Assembly: GCF_900231165.1 (NCBI RefSeq) | Contig: NZ_LT960614.1 | Location: 1,734,550 to 1,798,549, forward strand | DNA from: Hartmannibacter diazotrophicus | Lineage (GTDB): Bacteria; Pseudomonadota; Alphaproteobacteria; Rhizobiales; Pleomorphomonadaceae | DNA length: 64,000 nucleotides | Direction: 5' to 3' | Part shown: in pieces, positions 8,163 through 19,926 of the stretch | Layout: each line of letters begins with the position of its first letter | How positions within the stretch are numbered: the first letter of the stretch is position 1 | Made by a program: the position numbers and the translations under genes | The notes under the pieces: generated by a model | The model's input: the letters and a program-made list of their open reading frames with translations, nothing else | Told to the model about the DNA's origin: nothing | Databases searched by the model: none

Positions 8163-9776
8163 ATGCTCTATTTCGCCCGCTGGAAGGTGATTCTGATCTC
8201 GCTGGTCATTCTGGCCGGTGTCCTGATCAACATTCCGAATTTTCTGTCGTCAGACACGTTGAAAGCGGACTGGCCGAGTTTCCTGCCCTCCCGGCAGATC
8301 GTGCTCGGCCTCGACCTTCAGGGCGGCGTCTATCTCCTCTATGAGGTCGACAAGCAGGACTATGTTTCCAAGCGCTTGAAGACGCTGGAGAACGAGGTGC
8401 GCACGGCGCTGCGCCAGGAGCCGCGCGTCGGCTATACCGGCCTCGGCGTCAACGGGCAGGGCGTTCAGGTTCGCGTTCGAGACACGGCGCAGGTCGAAGA
8501 GGCAACGAAGCGTCTCAACGAGTTGCTGAACCCGCTCGATCAGGGCGTTCTCGGCGGCACCGGTGTCAACGAATTCGCCTTCAGCGACAAGGGCGACGGC
8601 CTTCTGCGGCTCGACATGACCGAGACGGGCCTGACGCAGCGGCTGTCGACCGTCGTGGCCCAGTCCATCGAGGTCATCCGTCGCCGCGTCGACGAAATCG
8701 GCACGACCGAGCCATCAATCCAGAAGAACGGCGACGACCGCATCCTGGTCGAGGCGCCCGGCGAAAAGGATCCGGAGCGTCTGAAGTCGCTCATCGGCCA
8801 GACGGCGCAGCTCTCCTTCCATCTCGTCGACTCGTCCATGTCGGCCGAGGAGGCGTTGAGGACGCGCCCGCCCGTCGGCACGGAGGTTCTCCAGTCGGCC
8901 GAGCCCGGCGGCCCGCCCTACCTCGTCGAGGAAGTGCCGCTGCTCACCGGCGAGGACCTGAAGGACGCTCGCGCGGCCTTCGATCAGCAGTCCAACGAGC
9001 CGCTCGTCTCCTTCACGCTGACGACCGCCGGCGCCCGCACCTTCGCCGACGTCACGACCCGCAACGTCAACCGGCCCTTCGCCATCGTGCTGGACAACCA
9101 GGTCATTTCGGCCCCGGTTATCCGCGAGCCGATCACCGGCGGCGCCGGACAGATTTCCGGCAACTTCACCGTCGAAAGCGCCAACGACCTCGCCGTTCTG
9201 CTGCGCGCGGGTGCGTTGCCGGCCAAGCTGGAGGTTGTCGAGGAGCGGACGGTCGGGCCGGGCCTTGGCGCCGACTCCATCGAAGCCGGCAAGATGGCCT
9301 CCTACATCGGCGCGGCCGCTGTCGTCATCTTCATGATCGCCGGCTACGGCCTTCTCGGCGTCTTCGCCAACATCGCCCTGGCGATCAACGTGATGCTGAT
9401 TTTCGCCACGCTGACCCTTCTTGGTGCGACGCTGACGCTGCCGGGCATTGCCGGTATCGTGCTCACCATGGGCATGGCCGTCGACGCCAACGTGCTGATC
9501 TATGAACGCATTCGCGAGGAACAGCGGGGCGGTCGGTCGGCCATTCCGGCGATCGATGCCGGCTTCTCGCGCGCCCTCGGCACGATCATGGACTCCAACA
9601 TCACGACGCTGATCGCGGCCGTGATCCTGTTCCAACTCGGCTCGGGCCCGGTGAAGGGCTTCGCGGTCACGCTCGCGGTCGGCATCTTCACCTCCATCTT
9701 CACGGCCTTCACCGTGACGCGGCTGATCATCGCCATCTGGGTGCGTCGCCGCCGTCCGGCCGTCGTGCCGATCTGA
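8163..9776 (+). CDS. secD: protein translocase subunit SecD
   Basis: A 537-residue membrane protein that uses the proton motive force with SecF to complete Sec export. The first membrane helix (about 8-25) is followed by a large periplasmic P1 region starting with LGLDLQGGVYLLYEV (about 48-62). The conserved GGAGQISGNF motif then leads into five C-terminal helices with GIVLTMGMAVDANVLIYERI. It is slightly shorter than E. coli SecD (615), as usual for alphaproteobacteria. It lies 69 bases after yajC and 48 before secF. Confidence 0.97.
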   Translation: MLYFARWKVILISLVILAGVLINIPNFLSSDTLKADWPSFLPSRQIVLGLDLQGGVYLLYEVDKQDYVSKRLKTLENEVRTALRQEPRVGYTGLGVNGQGVQVRVRDTAQVEEATKRLNELLNPLDQGVLGGTGVNEFAFSDKGDGLLRLDMTETGLTQRLSTVVAQSIEVIRRRVDEIGTTEPSIQKNGDDRILVEAPGEKDPERLKSLIGQTAQLSFHLVDSSMSAEEALRTRPPVGTEVLQSAEPGGPPYLVEEVPLLTGEDLKDARAAFDQQSNEPLVSFTLTTAGARTFADVTTRNVNRPFAIVLDNQVISAPVIREPITGGAGQISGNFTVESANDLAVLLRAGALPAKLEVVEERTVGPGLGADSIEAGKMASYIGAAAVVIFMIAGYGLLGVFANIALAINVMLIFATLTLLGATLTLPGIAGIVLTMGMAVDANVLIYERIREEQRGGRSAIPAIDAGFSRALGTIMDSNITTLIAAVILFQLGSGPVKGFAVTLAVGIFTSIFTAFTVTRLIIAIWVRRRRPAVVPI

Positions 9777-9824
9777 GACTTGAAAGTCGGCGAGCCCGAC
9801 AGACGCTTGCCAGCGAGGAGCAGC

Positions 9825-10754
9825 ATGCTGCTGAAACTGATCCCGGACGATACCAAGATCCCCTTCATGCGGATCCGGAAGATCGTCTTTGCCATCTCCC
9901 TGATCGCCAGCATCGCGGCACTGGGCCTTTTTGCCGTCAAGGGCATGAACTACGGCATCGACTTCGAAGGCGGCACGATGATCGAGATCCAGACCAAGGA
10001 AGGTCCGGCGGATCTCGCGTCGATTCGCGCCCGCCTCGGCGATCTCGGCCTCGGCGAGGTGCAGGTGCAGGAGTTCGGCAAGGCGGACGACGTGCTCATC
10101 CGCGTCGTGCGTCAGGAGGGTGGCGACGCCGCCCAGCAGGCGGCCGTCGAGAAGATCAAGGATGCCTTCGGCGAAGAGGTCAACTACCGCCGCGTCGAGG
10201 TCGTGGGGCCGCGCGTTTCGGGCGAACTGGCCCGGGCCGGCACGATGGCCGTCGGCGCGTCCCTGATCGCGATCCTGATCTACATCTGGTTCCGCTTCGA
10301 ATGGCAGTACGGCCTCGGTGCGATCATCGCCACGATGCACGACGTGATTATGACCATCGGTCTTTTCGCGCTGCTGCAGATCGAGTTCAATCTGACATCC
10401 ATCGCGGCGGTCCTGACCATTGTCGGCTATTCGTTGAACGACACCGTGGTCGTCTATGACCGCATCCGGGAAATGCGGCGGAAATACAAGAAGATGCCGC
10501 TTACGGAGCTGATCGACCTGTCGATCAACCAGACGCTCACCCGAACCACCATGACGTCGCTGACGACGTTGATCGCGCTGATTGCCCTCTTCATCTTCGG
10601 CGGGGAGGTCATCCGGTCCTTCACGATCGCGATGATCTTCGGCGTTGCGATCGGCACCTATTCGTCCATTTTCATTGCCTCTCCGGTGCTGATCATCTTC
10701 GGCCTGCAGAGAACCGGCGAGAATGCCCCGGCCAGCGAACCGAAGCAGGCCTGA
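9825..10754 (+). CDS. secF: protein translocase subunit SecF
   Basis: A 309-residue partner of SecD. It has an N-terminal membrane helix (about 19-38), then the YGIDFEGGTMIEI motif near 43-55, a short periplasmic domain and five C-terminal helices carrying LTIVGYSLNDTVVVYDRIRE. I chose the ATG at 9825, which follows GCGAGGAGCAGC; the frame is open back to 9780 but that part is not conserved-looking. It is third in the yajC-secD-secF operon. Confidence 0.97.
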   Translation: MLLKLIPDDTKIPFMRIRKIVFAISLIASIAALGLFAVKGMNYGIDFEGGTMIEIQTKEGPADLASIRARLGDLGLGEVQVQEFGKADDVLIRVVRQEGGDAAQQAAVEKIKDAFGEEVNYRRVEVVGPRVSGELARAGTMAVGASLIAILIYIWFRFEWQYGLGAIIATMHDVIMTIGLFALLQIEFNLTSIAAVLTIVGYSLNDTVVVYDRIREMRRKYKKMPLTELIDLSINQTLTRTTMTSLTTLIALIALFIFGGEVIRSFTIAMIFGVAIGTYSSIFIASPVLIIFGLQRTGENAPASEPKQA

Positions 10755-10856
10755 CCCGGTCGAGGCTGCCCGATCGGCCCGGGCCGTGAGATCGGTTCCG
10801 GGGCATGACTTCGGTGCGGGCAGGACCGGCGGGAAGGCTGTGAGCGGAGCGATCGC

Positions 10857-11273
10857 ATGACTTCGGGATATCGGGGACGAGGCACGCCGCAGGACATCGT
10901 TCGTCGCGACGCGCATTTTCCCGGCAGGGCGCCGGTGGACGCCTATGGTGACGGCGGATTTCGCTTTGCCGGCATGTCCCATCGCGGTTCGCTTCTCTGC
11001 CTGCCAAGCGGCATCTACGGCTGGGCGGTCTCCATGCCATCGGACGTCACGATGGAGTCGCTGGAACCTCTCGTTGCCGATGCCGGCGAGGTGGAACTGC
11101 TGCTTTATGGCAGCGGACGCGACCTCGTCCCGCCGCCCGCTTCACTGCGGTTGGGCCTTGGCGACCACGGCATCCGGATCGACGTGATGTCGACGGGAGC
11201 GGCGATCCGCACCTACAATATCCTCCTCGGCGAAGGGCGTGCCGTTGCCGCAGCTCTTCTGGCCGTCGAGTGA
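10857..11273 (+). CDS. Mth938-like domain-containing protein
   Basis: A 138-residue soluble protein of the Mth938/DUF498 family (related to human NDUFAF3/C3orf60). The fold is compact alpha/beta, with visible segments FRFAGMSHRGSLLCLPSGIYGW (about 36-57, only in part invariant) and EVELLLYGSGRD. Its exact role in bacteria is not established. It often sits directly after secF in Rhizobiales and before the squalene/phytoene synthase-like gene, as here, and the three are probably one operon. Confidence 0.85.
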   Translation: MTSGYRGRGTPQDIVRRDAHFPGRAPVDAYGDGGFRFAGMSHRGSLLCLPSGIYGWAVSMPSDVTMESLEPLVADAGEVELLLYGSGRDLVPPPASLRLGLGDHGIRIDVMSTGAAIRTYNILLGEGRAVAAALLAVE

Positions 11274-11282
11274 GCGGGTCCG

Positions 11283-12167
11283 ATGCACGTGGAGCCGGAC
11301 ATCCCCGATGAAGGCCTTGCCGCCGCAAGGGCCGAGTGCGAGGCCGTGCTGCGCCGGGACGACCGCGACCGCTGGCTCGCCTCGATGTTCGCTCCCGAGG
11401 CCGACCGGCCGCATCTCCACGCGCTTTATGCCTTCAGCAACGAGATCGCCCGGATTCGCGATGTCGTGCACGAGGCGATGCCTGGCGAAATCCGGCTGCA
11501 GTGGTGGCGCGACGCGCTGGAGACGGAGGAGAGGGGCGCCTTCGGCCATCCCGTCCTGATGTCTCTCAAGGCGACCCTTGCCGAGCGCAGGCTGCCGGTA
11601 CGTCCGCTGCTCGACCTGATCGATGCGCGAACCTTCGATCTCTACGACGATCCGATGCCTTCGCTGCACAGTCTCGAGGGATATGCGGGGGAAACCCAGT
11701 CGGCCTTGTTTCAGCTTGCGGCGCTCGTCCTTGCACGAGGAGAGGATCCGGGCACGGCGGACGCCTCGGGCCATGCCGGGGTCGCCTATGCGCTCACCGG
11801 GCTGATGCGGGCCCTGCCGCTTCACGCAAGGCGCGGCCAGATTTTCCTGCCGCTCGATGTTCTGGCAGGCGCCGGCGTCTCCGAGGCGGACATGAGGCAG
11901 GGCAACGACAGCGCGGGTCTGCGCATCGCCCTGGCCGACCTGCGCGAGCGGGCGCGCATGCACCTCGATGCCGCAAGGGAGGCCTTGGCCAAGGCTCCAA
12001 CGGCCATCAAGGCGGCTTACCTGCCGCTGGCGCTCGTGCCGCTCTGGCTGAGAGGCATGGAAGCGGCCCCGCCCTTTGAACCGGTGGCCGACACGGCCCA
12101 GTGGAAACGCCAGTGGGTGCTTTGGCGAGCCGCTGGAAAAGCGCGTCGGAACAAGGCGTTCTTCTGA
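11283..12167 (+). CDS. squalene/phytoene synthase family protein
   Basis: A 294-residue protein of the trans-isoprenyl diphosphate synthase superfamily. The FAPEADRPHLHALYAFSNEI segment (about 36-55) and the RLQWWRDAL motif resemble the first conserved region. The second aspartate-rich motif typical of true phytoene or squalene synthases is weak. That makes it closer to the NDUFAF6-like subgroup, whose bacterial role is unclear. It starts 9 bases after the Mth938-like gene. In eukaryotes NDUFAF3 and NDUFAF6 are both complex I assembly factors, so the pairing is suggestive. Confidence 0.85.
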   Translation: MHVEPDIPDEGLAAARAECEAVLRRDDRDRWLASMFAPEADRPHLHALYAFSNEIARIRDVVHEAMPGEIRLQWWRDALETEERGAFGHPVLMSLKATLAERRLPVRPLLDLIDARTFDLYDDPMPSLHSLEGYAGETQSALFQLAALVLARGEDPGTADASGHAGVAYALTGLMRALPLHARRGQIFLPLDVLAGAGVSEADMRQGNDSAGLRIALADLRERARMHLDAAREALAKAPTAIKAAYLPLALVPLWLRGMEAAPPFEPVADTAQWKRQWVLWRAAGKARRNKAFF

Positions 12168-12238
12168 TAAGTTGAATCGATCTGTCAGGTATCTCGGGCC
12201 GGCCGGGAATGGCCGACCCTATCCTTGGACAATTCCCG

Positions 12239-13657
12239 TCAGGCCGCCAGCGATGGCAGGTCGAGCGCCCCAAGCCAGCTCTTGATGTCGCCAAGCGCGC
12301 GGGCGCTCATGGCCTTCTTGCGCGCGATCGACTTCTCCGTGCCCCGCAGCCGTTTGCCGGGAACCTTCGGCACCTCGATCGGCGGAAAGAGCCCGAAGTT
12401 GACGTTCATCGGCTGGAAGGATTTCGGGCCGGGTCCGTCTTCGACGGCGAGATGCCCGCCGGTGATATGGCTCAGAAGCGCGCCGAAGGCGGTGGTCGGC
12501 GGCGGAACGGGGATCGGCTTGCCGAGCCGCTCGGCGACGGCGAAACGGCCGGCGAGCATGCCCATCGCCGCCGATTCCACATAGCCCTCGCAGCCGGTCA
12601 TCTGGCCGGCGAAACGAAGTCGTGGCAGCGTCTTCAGCCGGAGCGTTTCGTCCAGCACCTTCGGCGAATTCAGGAACGTGTTGCGGTGAAGGCCGCCAAG
12701 GCGCGCGAATTCGGCATTCTCCAGCCCCGGAATGGTGCGGAAGAGGCGAACCTGCTCGGCATATTTCAGCTTCGTCTGGAAGCCGACCATGTTGTAGAGC
12801 GTGCCGAGGGCATTGTCCTGCCGCAACTGGACGACCGCATAGGGCTTGACGGTCGGTTCGTGTGCGTTGGTCAGGCCCATCGGCTTCATCGGGCCGTGGC
12901 GAAGCGTCTCCGGGCCGCGTTCGGCCATGACCTCGATCGGCAGGCAGCCGTCGAAATAGGGCGTCTTCTCAAAATCCTTGAAGGCCGTCTTGTCGCCGGC
13001 GATCAGCCCGGCGACGAAGGCCTCGTAGGTCTCCCGGTCGAGCGGACAGTTGATGTAGTCCTTTCCCGTGCCGCCCGGTCCCACCTTGTCGTAGCGCGAC
13101 TGGAACCAGGCCTTCTCCAGGTCGATGCTGTCGAAATGAACGATGGGCGCGATCGCGTCGAAAAAGGACAGGCTTTCCTCGCCGCAGGTGCGGGCGATGG
13201 CCTCCGACAGGGCCGGCGAGGTGAGGGGGCCGGTCGCAATGATCACATTGCCCCACGCCTCGGGCGGCAGGCCCTCGATCTCACCGCGCTCGATCGAAAT
13301 CAGCGGATGCGAGGCGATGGCGTCGGTCATCGCCGAAGCGAAGCCCTCGCGGTCGACGGCGAGCGCGCCACCGGCGGGCACCTGGTTGGCGTCGCCGCAG
13401 CGCATCAGCAGGGAGTTGGCGAGCCTCATCTCAGCATGCAGCAGGCCGACGGCATTCGTCTCCGCGTCGTCGGACCGGAAGGAATTGGAGCAGACCAGTT
13501 CCCCGAGCTTGTCGGTCCTATGCGCGTCGGTTTCGCGCAGCGGCCGCATCTCGTGCAGGACGACGGGAATGCCGGCATTGGCGATGAATGTGGCCGCTTC
13601 GCAGCCGGCAAGGCCGCCGCCGATCACGTGATAGGGCGTGTAGAGTGGTTTTGTCAT
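12239..13657 (-). CDS. trmFO: folate-dependent tRNA m5U54 methyltransferase TrmFO
   Basis: A 472-residue flavoprotein that makes 5-methyluridine at position 54 of tRNA using methylenetetrahydrofolate and FAD, instead of SAM-dependent TrmA. The FAD-binding motif [11 protein letters not shown] is at residues 12-22. [20 protein letters not shown] and [19 protein letters not shown] are family hallmarks. The start at 13657 fits the N-terminal FAD motif; the open frame upstream to 13846 is not conserved. It is convergent with the upstream operon and divergent from the PNPOx-fold gene. Confidence 0.95.
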   Translation of the reverse strand: MTKPLYTPYHVIGGGLAGCEAATFIANAGIPVVLHEMRPLRETDAHRTDKLGELVCSNSFRSDDAETNAVGLLHAEMRLANSLLMRCGDANQVPAGGALAVDREGFASAMTDAIASHPLISIERGEIEGLPPEAWGNVIIATGPLTSPALSEAIARTCGEESLSFFDAIAPIVHFDSIDLEKAWFQSRYDKVGPGGTGKDYINCPLDRETYEAFVAGLIAGDKTAFKDFEKTPYFDGCLPIEVMAERGPETLRHGPMKPMGLTNAHEPTVKPYAVVQLRQDNALGTLYNMVGFQTKLKYAEQVRLFRTIPGLENAEFARLGGLHRNTFLNSPKVLDETLRLKTLPRLRFAGQMTGCEGYVESAAMGMLAGRFAVAERLGKPIPVPPPTTAFGALLSHITGGHLAVEDGPGPKSFQPMNVNFGLFPPIEVPKVPGKRLRGTEKSIARKKAMSARALGDIKSWLGALDLPSLAA

Positions 13658-13833
13658 GGCGCGGAAAATAGTCGTATCGCCCTGCGGCAACAAGAGCGAT
13701 CGGAGGGCTCGGCCGCTAGCGACTGCCGCGTGCCCGCGGAAGGATGGGGAGCCTTGAGGCTTGTCAATGCCGGCCGGCAACCGGCGGCGCAGTATTCGGC
13801 CCCGGAATGACAGCCCAAACAAGGAGATCGCTC

Positions 13834-14301
13834 GTGACCGGCTCACTCAAAGCGAAAATCATGACGATTCTGGATGCGCACCGCATCATGACGGTGGCGA
13901 CCTTGCGGCCGGATGGCTGGCCGCAGGCGACGACCGTCGGCTACGTCAACGATGGCCTTGCGATCTATTTCCTGTGCGGCCTCGACAGCCAGAAGGCTCG
14001 GAACATTGCCCATGACAGCCGTATTTCGCTGACCATCGACCACGACACGTCCGATCTGATGGCCATCGAGGGGCTTTCGATGGCAGCCCACGCCGAACTC
14101 GTCACCGATCCGGCCGAAGCCGACCGCGTCATTGCGATGATGCCCGCCAAATATGCCGAACAACGGATCGAGGCCTTGCCCTTTCCGATGCCGACGCACA
14201 GCGATGTTCGCATTTACCGCGTGAAGCCGGTCGTCATTTCCGTTCTCGACTACTCGAAGGGATTCGGTCACGCGGATCTGGTTCGGCCCGAGGACCTTTG
14301 A
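13834..14301 (+). CDS. pyridoxamine 5'-phosphate oxidase-fold protein
   Basis: A 155-residue split-barrel flavin-binding protein of the PNPOx-like family. It has [20 protein letters not shown] and the [13 protein letters not shown] strand-loop region, then a basic C-terminal part. It may bind FMN, F420 or heme; the substrate is unknown. I chose the GTG at 13834 because AAGGAG lies 7 bases before it. An ATG at 13807 in the same frame lacks a good binding site. It is a single-gene unit. Confidence 0.8.
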   Translation: MTGSLKAKIMTILDAHRIMTVATLRPDGWPQATTVGYVNDGLAIYFLCGLDSQKARNIAHDSRISLTIDHDTSDLMAIEGLSMAAHAELVTDPAEADRVIAMMPAKYAEQRIEALPFPMPTHSDVRIYRVKPVVISVLDYSKGFGHADLVRPEDL

Positions 14302-14341
14302 GCCGGTCCGTCCATCGCGTTTCGTGCAGGGGATTGGGCAC

Positions 14342-14378
14342 AAAAAAACGCCCACCGGGGGAGGAGATCCGGTGGGCG
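14342..14378 (-). ncRNA. cuckoo-type sRNA hairpin 4 and transcript terminator
   Basis: On the minus strand, CGCCCACCGG and CCGGTGGGCG (14378-14369 and 14358-14349) form a perfect 10-bp stem. The loop is ATCTCCTCCC and seven U follow (14348-14342). It is both the last CUCCUCC-loop hairpin of the array and a textbook Rho-independent terminator for the DUF1127 operon. Confidence 0.85.
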
Positions 14379-14387
14379 TATCAGACA

Positions 14388-14411
14388 CCACGGAGGGAGG
14401 AGGTTCCGTGG
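14388..14411 (-). ncRNA. cuckoo-type sRNA hairpin 3
   Basis: Stem CCACGGA (14411-14405) pairs with TCCGTGG (14394-14388) on the minus strand. The 10-base loop ACCTCCTCCC contains the CCUCCUCCC anti-Shine-Dalgarno motif. It is one of four tandem hairpins downstream of the DUF1127 gene. Confidence 0.8.
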
Positions 14412-14417
14412 AGATCC

Positions 14418-14447
14418 GTCGTGTCAGGGGAGGAGGTCCGACACGAC
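14418..14447 (-). ncRNA. cuckoo-type sRNA hairpin 2
   Basis: Stem GTCGTGTC (14447-14440) pairs with GACACGAC (14425-14418) on the minus strand. The 14-base loop contains ACCTCCTCCCC. Same loop motif as its neighbours but an unrelated stem sequence, which argues for selection on the loop. Confidence 0.8.
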
Positions 14448-14460
14448 TTACGAGGCGAAG

Positions 14461-14490
14461 AACGGAGGTGGGGAGGAGGTCACCTGCGTT
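14461..14490 (-). ncRNA. cuckoo-type sRNA hairpin 1
   Basis: Positions 14490-14481 pair with 14470-14461 over ten positions with one mismatch. The loop (14480-14471) is ACCTCCTCCC. It is the first hairpin after the DUF1127 stop, 69 bases downstream, so all four could be processed from the mRNA 3' region. Confidence 0.75.
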
Positions 14491-14559
14491 GTTTCAAACC
14501 CCGATCCAATGTCCTTCGTTGACAATCTGCCTGAGATCTTAACGAAGGCTTAAAAAACC

Positions 14560-14709
14560 TCAGCGCGCAGCGCGACGAGCAAGGTTACGGATATCGCTGC
14601 GGACGATTCCAAGGTCGTGAAGCTCACGGTTCGAGAGCTGCGACAGTTCTCTGTAGGTCTGCTGGTACTTGACGAAGTGGTTGTACTTCTTAACGATGGT
14701 GTCGAACAT
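14560..14709 (-). CDS. DUF1127 small basic protein (CcaF1-like)
   Basis: A 49-residue, strongly basic protein matching DUF1127 (YjiS-like). The family core is visible as TYRELSQLSNRELHDLGIVR and SDIRNLARRAAR (residues 19-38 and 37-49). The ATG is preceded by CTGAAGGATAACGACC. In Rhodobacter sphaeroides a DUF1127 protein (CcaF1) is encoded just upstream of four CCUCCUCCC-loop sRNAs (CcsR1-4) and binds RNA. The same gene-plus-four-hairpin layout is present here. The open frame on the opposite strand is a shadow. Confidence 0.9.
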   Translation of the reverse strand: MFDTIVKKYNHFVKYQQTYRELSQLSNRELHDLGIVRSDIRNLARRAAR

Positions 14710-15283
14710 GGTCGTTATCCTTCAGGTCCGTGTAATTCCGTATCGACGGGGTGTCGTCGCCAGTTTGAAAACTTTCTGCGCCGCCGTCTGTCGAGGAGAT
14801 ATGTAGTCCCATCGGATCCGCATGGGCAGGGGGGTGAGCGCATGTCCCGCATGTTTATTTTGCATAGCGAAATTAAATGCCGGCGGGAATGCGGCGCGGA
14901 TCGCCCATCGGGCAATCTTTTTTCAAACGATCAAATGAATGCTCGTTTCGATATGATTTAAAAATCAAAGAGTTATAAGTGTCGGCCTGATGGTGGAAGC
15001 GTTAACAAGCGCTAACCAATCGGGCAATATTGCGGCGCACAAAAAACATGAAACGGACGTGAGGCGAGATAAAATCGGTTTAAAGAAATGGACGTCAAAC
15101 CGGCCGAAAACGGGCTAATCGGTTTAAAAACTAAAAACGTTTAGTTCTCGAAGGCCGGATGGCGCATCTGCGGCGCAAATCACCCTGTTCTGACGCATGG
15201 CTTACCCAGGATGGGCGCAGGTCGCCCATCAGCCGGGACAGGCTCTCCATGCTCCCCCGCAGGTGAGGGCAAATCCGGACACC
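14710..15283. other. 574-base intergenic region with small repeats
   Basis: I see no supported gene. It presumably holds the DUF1127 promoter, which I could not locate. The part next to uvrA is AT-rich. It has ATCGGTTTAAA twice (15074-15084, 15118-15128) and a small hairpin AACTAAA/TTTAGTT (15129-15135, 15140-15146). Their meaning is unknown. Confidence 0.4.
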
Positions 15284-18199
<2,916 letters not shown>

Positions 18200-18363
18200 G
18201 TGCCTCGGTCCTGTCCCTGGGTCCTCAAGCACGAAAGACGCTCTTGCCGCGAGGCGTCAAACCGCCATCCCGGATGGGTCGTTTCCTGCTGCTAGGCTCT
18301 TAAGAAAAATCTGCTCGGCTCAAATATAGGCTGGACGCGCGCGCGCCCAAGTGCCATTTGTTG

Positions 18364-18378
18364 GAACATATCAGGAAC
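18364..18378. promoter_or_regulatory. LexA (SOS) box between uvrA and ssb
   Basis: GAACATATCAGGAAC is an exact GAAC-N7-GAAC, the SOS box of Rhizobiales and Rhodobacterales. It lies 165 bases upstream of the uvrA ATG and 185 upstream of the ssb ATG, in the only gap between them. It probably makes one or both genes damage-inducible. The rest of 18200-18562 shows nothing else I can support. Confidence 0.8.
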
Positions 18379-18562
18379 AATGCTGCGATGCGAGCATTTT
18401 CCTCCACCTGTGGAGAAAAAGCCGCAAGGCGCGTCCGCGCCGTCCGAGTGTGTTAAGTGTGTCGGCAGATCGCTGCGGGAAGGCTCTTCCCGCCGCCTGC
18501 GCGCGCGAACATCAATCAGGCGCGTGCGGGCATAAATCCAATGAGTTCAAGGAGCAAAGGTC

Positions 18563-19087
18563 ATGGCGGGCAGCGTCAACAAGGTCATTCTGGTCGGCAA
18601 CCTTGGGGCGGATCCGGAAATCCGCCGAACGCAGGACGGCCGCCCGATCGCCAATCTTCGTGTCGCGACATCCGAAAGCTGGCGCGACCGCAACAGCGGC
18701 GAGCGCCGCGAGAAGACGGAATGGCATCGCGTCGTCATCTTCAACGAGGGGCTTTGCAAGGTCGCCGAGCAGTATCTTCGCAAGGGCGCCAAGGTCTATA
18801 TCGAGGGTCAGTTGCAGACCCGCGAATGGGACGACCAGAGTGGCCAGAAGCGCTATTCGACCGAGATCGTGCTGCAGGGCTTCAACTCGACGCTCACGAT
18901 GCTCGACGGCCGGGGTGAGCGCGGCGAGGGTGACTTCGGTGGCGGCAGCGGCGGCGGATCGGACTTTGGCCGTTCCAGCCCGATGGAGCGCAGCGGTGGC
19001 TCCAGCGGTCGTGCGGCGTCCTCGACCGGCGGCGGCGGATCGCGCGGCGGCTATTCCTCCGACATGGACGACGAAATCCCGTTCTGA
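18563..19087 (+). CDS. ssb: single-stranded DNA-binding protein
   Basis: A 174-residue SSB. The OB-fold domain (about 1-112) starts [20 protein letters not shown] and includes [22 protein letters not shown] glycine/serine-rich linker follows. The acidic C-terminal tip DMDDEIPF recruits partner proteins of replication and repair. It acts as a tetramer on ssDNA. It is divergent from uvrA, the usual arrangement in proteobacteria, with a shared LexA box upstream. Confidence 0.97.
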   Translation: MAGSVNKVILVGNLGADPEIRRTQDGRPIANLRVATSESWRDRNSGERREKTEWHRVVIFNEGLCKVAEQYLRKGAKVYIEGQLQTREWDDQSGQKRYSTEIVLQGFNSTLTMLDGRGERGEGDFGGGSGGGSDFGRSSPMERSGGSSGRAASSTGGGGSRGGYSSDMDDEIPF

Positions 19088-19130
19088 GCGGGCGGGCGTT
19101 CAAAGGCGTTGGGTCGGCAGGTGAGGCGTC

Positions 19131-19778
19131 ATGAAGCTGGTCGTCGGTAATTGCAATTATTCGAGCTGGTCGCTGCGGGGCTGGCTTGCCGCCCGCCAGA
19201 CGGGAGCCGATTTCGAGACGGTGGTGATTGATCTCGATACGCCCGAGTTCAAGTCCGAGGTCGCCCGGCATTCGTCGGCCGGCCGGGTGCCGGTGCTCGT
19301 CGATGGCGACATCACCGTCTGGGATTCGCTGGCGATCATCGAATATCTCGCCGAGCAATACCCGGATTGCGGCCTCTGGCCGGCGGACAAGGCCGCGCGC
19401 GCCTTTGCCCGGTCCGTCTCCGCGGAAATGCATTCGGGCTTTCCCGATGTGCGCAATCACTGGCCCATGAACATTCGCCGGCCGATCGCCGAACGTCCGG
19501 CGACCGAGGGCGCGGCACGCGATACCGCCCGCATCACGGAGATCTGGCGCGAGGCGCGCAAGTGCTTCGGCCAGGACGGCCCCTTTCTCTGCGGCGCCTT
19601 CGGCGCGATTGATTGCGTCTTCGCGCCGGTCGCAAGTCGCTTCCGCACGTATGGCGTTGAACTCGGACCTGTCGAGGCCGCCTATGTGGATGCGATCCAT
19701 GCGCATCCACCGATGGTCGAGTGGATCGCGGCGGCGAAGAAGGAGACCTGGGTCGTCGTCGCCGACGAGGTCGACTGA
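19131..19778 (+). CDS. glutathione S-transferase family protein
   Basis: A 215-residue cytosolic GST. The N-terminal thioredoxin-like domain starts MKLVVGNCNYSSWSLRGWLA, where the SSW serines are candidates for glutathione activation. The VPVLVDGD loop (cis-Pro) and DSLAIIEYLAEQYP follow, then an all-helical C-terminal domain. The substrate is unknown; relatives resemble the zeta/YfcF-like group. It starts 43 bases after ssb on the same strand but is probably a separate function. Confidence 0.9.
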   Translation: MKLVVGNCNYSSWSLRGWLAARQTGADFETVVIDLDTPEFKSEVARHSSAGRVPVLVDGDITVWDSLAIIEYLAEQYPDCGLWPADKAARAFARSVSAEMHSGFPDVRNHWPMNIRRPIAERPATEGAARDTARITEIWREARKCFGQDGPFLCGAFGAIDCVFAPVASRFRTYGVELGPVEAAYVDAIHAHPPMVEWIAAAKKETWVVVADEVD

Positions 19779-19926
19779 GCGGGATCGCTGCCTTTTCGAT
19801 CATGCCGATTTTGTGACATTTCTTTGCCTTTGCCTGAATCCGCTGCTACCTTAAGGGCAACGTGAATGAGGCATGCCGCGCTTGAGCCTTCCATGAAGGG
19901 TTCGCGCCGCGTGCAGGAGACAGGCT

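Noticed and set aside
8715-10982. Long minus-strand open frame (755 codons) opposite secD-secF
   Set aside because: It is antisense to two well-supported genes; the protein is rich in Arg, Asp and Gly with no domain pattern, an effect of high GC.
12209-13810. 533-codon plus-strand open frame opposite trmFO
   Set aside because: TrmFO has all its family motifs; the antisense frame is a high-GC shadow.
14359-14480. Repeated GGGAGGAGG on the plus strand as a string of ribosome binding sites or a minisatellite
   Set aside because: Each copy sits in the loop of a hairpin with its own stem, and no ORFs follow them; the minus-strand sRNA reading explains all copies.
14500-14560. CCTTCGTT/AACGAAGG inverted repeat (about 14513-14548) as a terminator of DUF1127
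   Set aside because: The 20-base loop is long and there is no T-run after the stem on the minus strand; the hairpin at 14342-14378 is a far better terminator.
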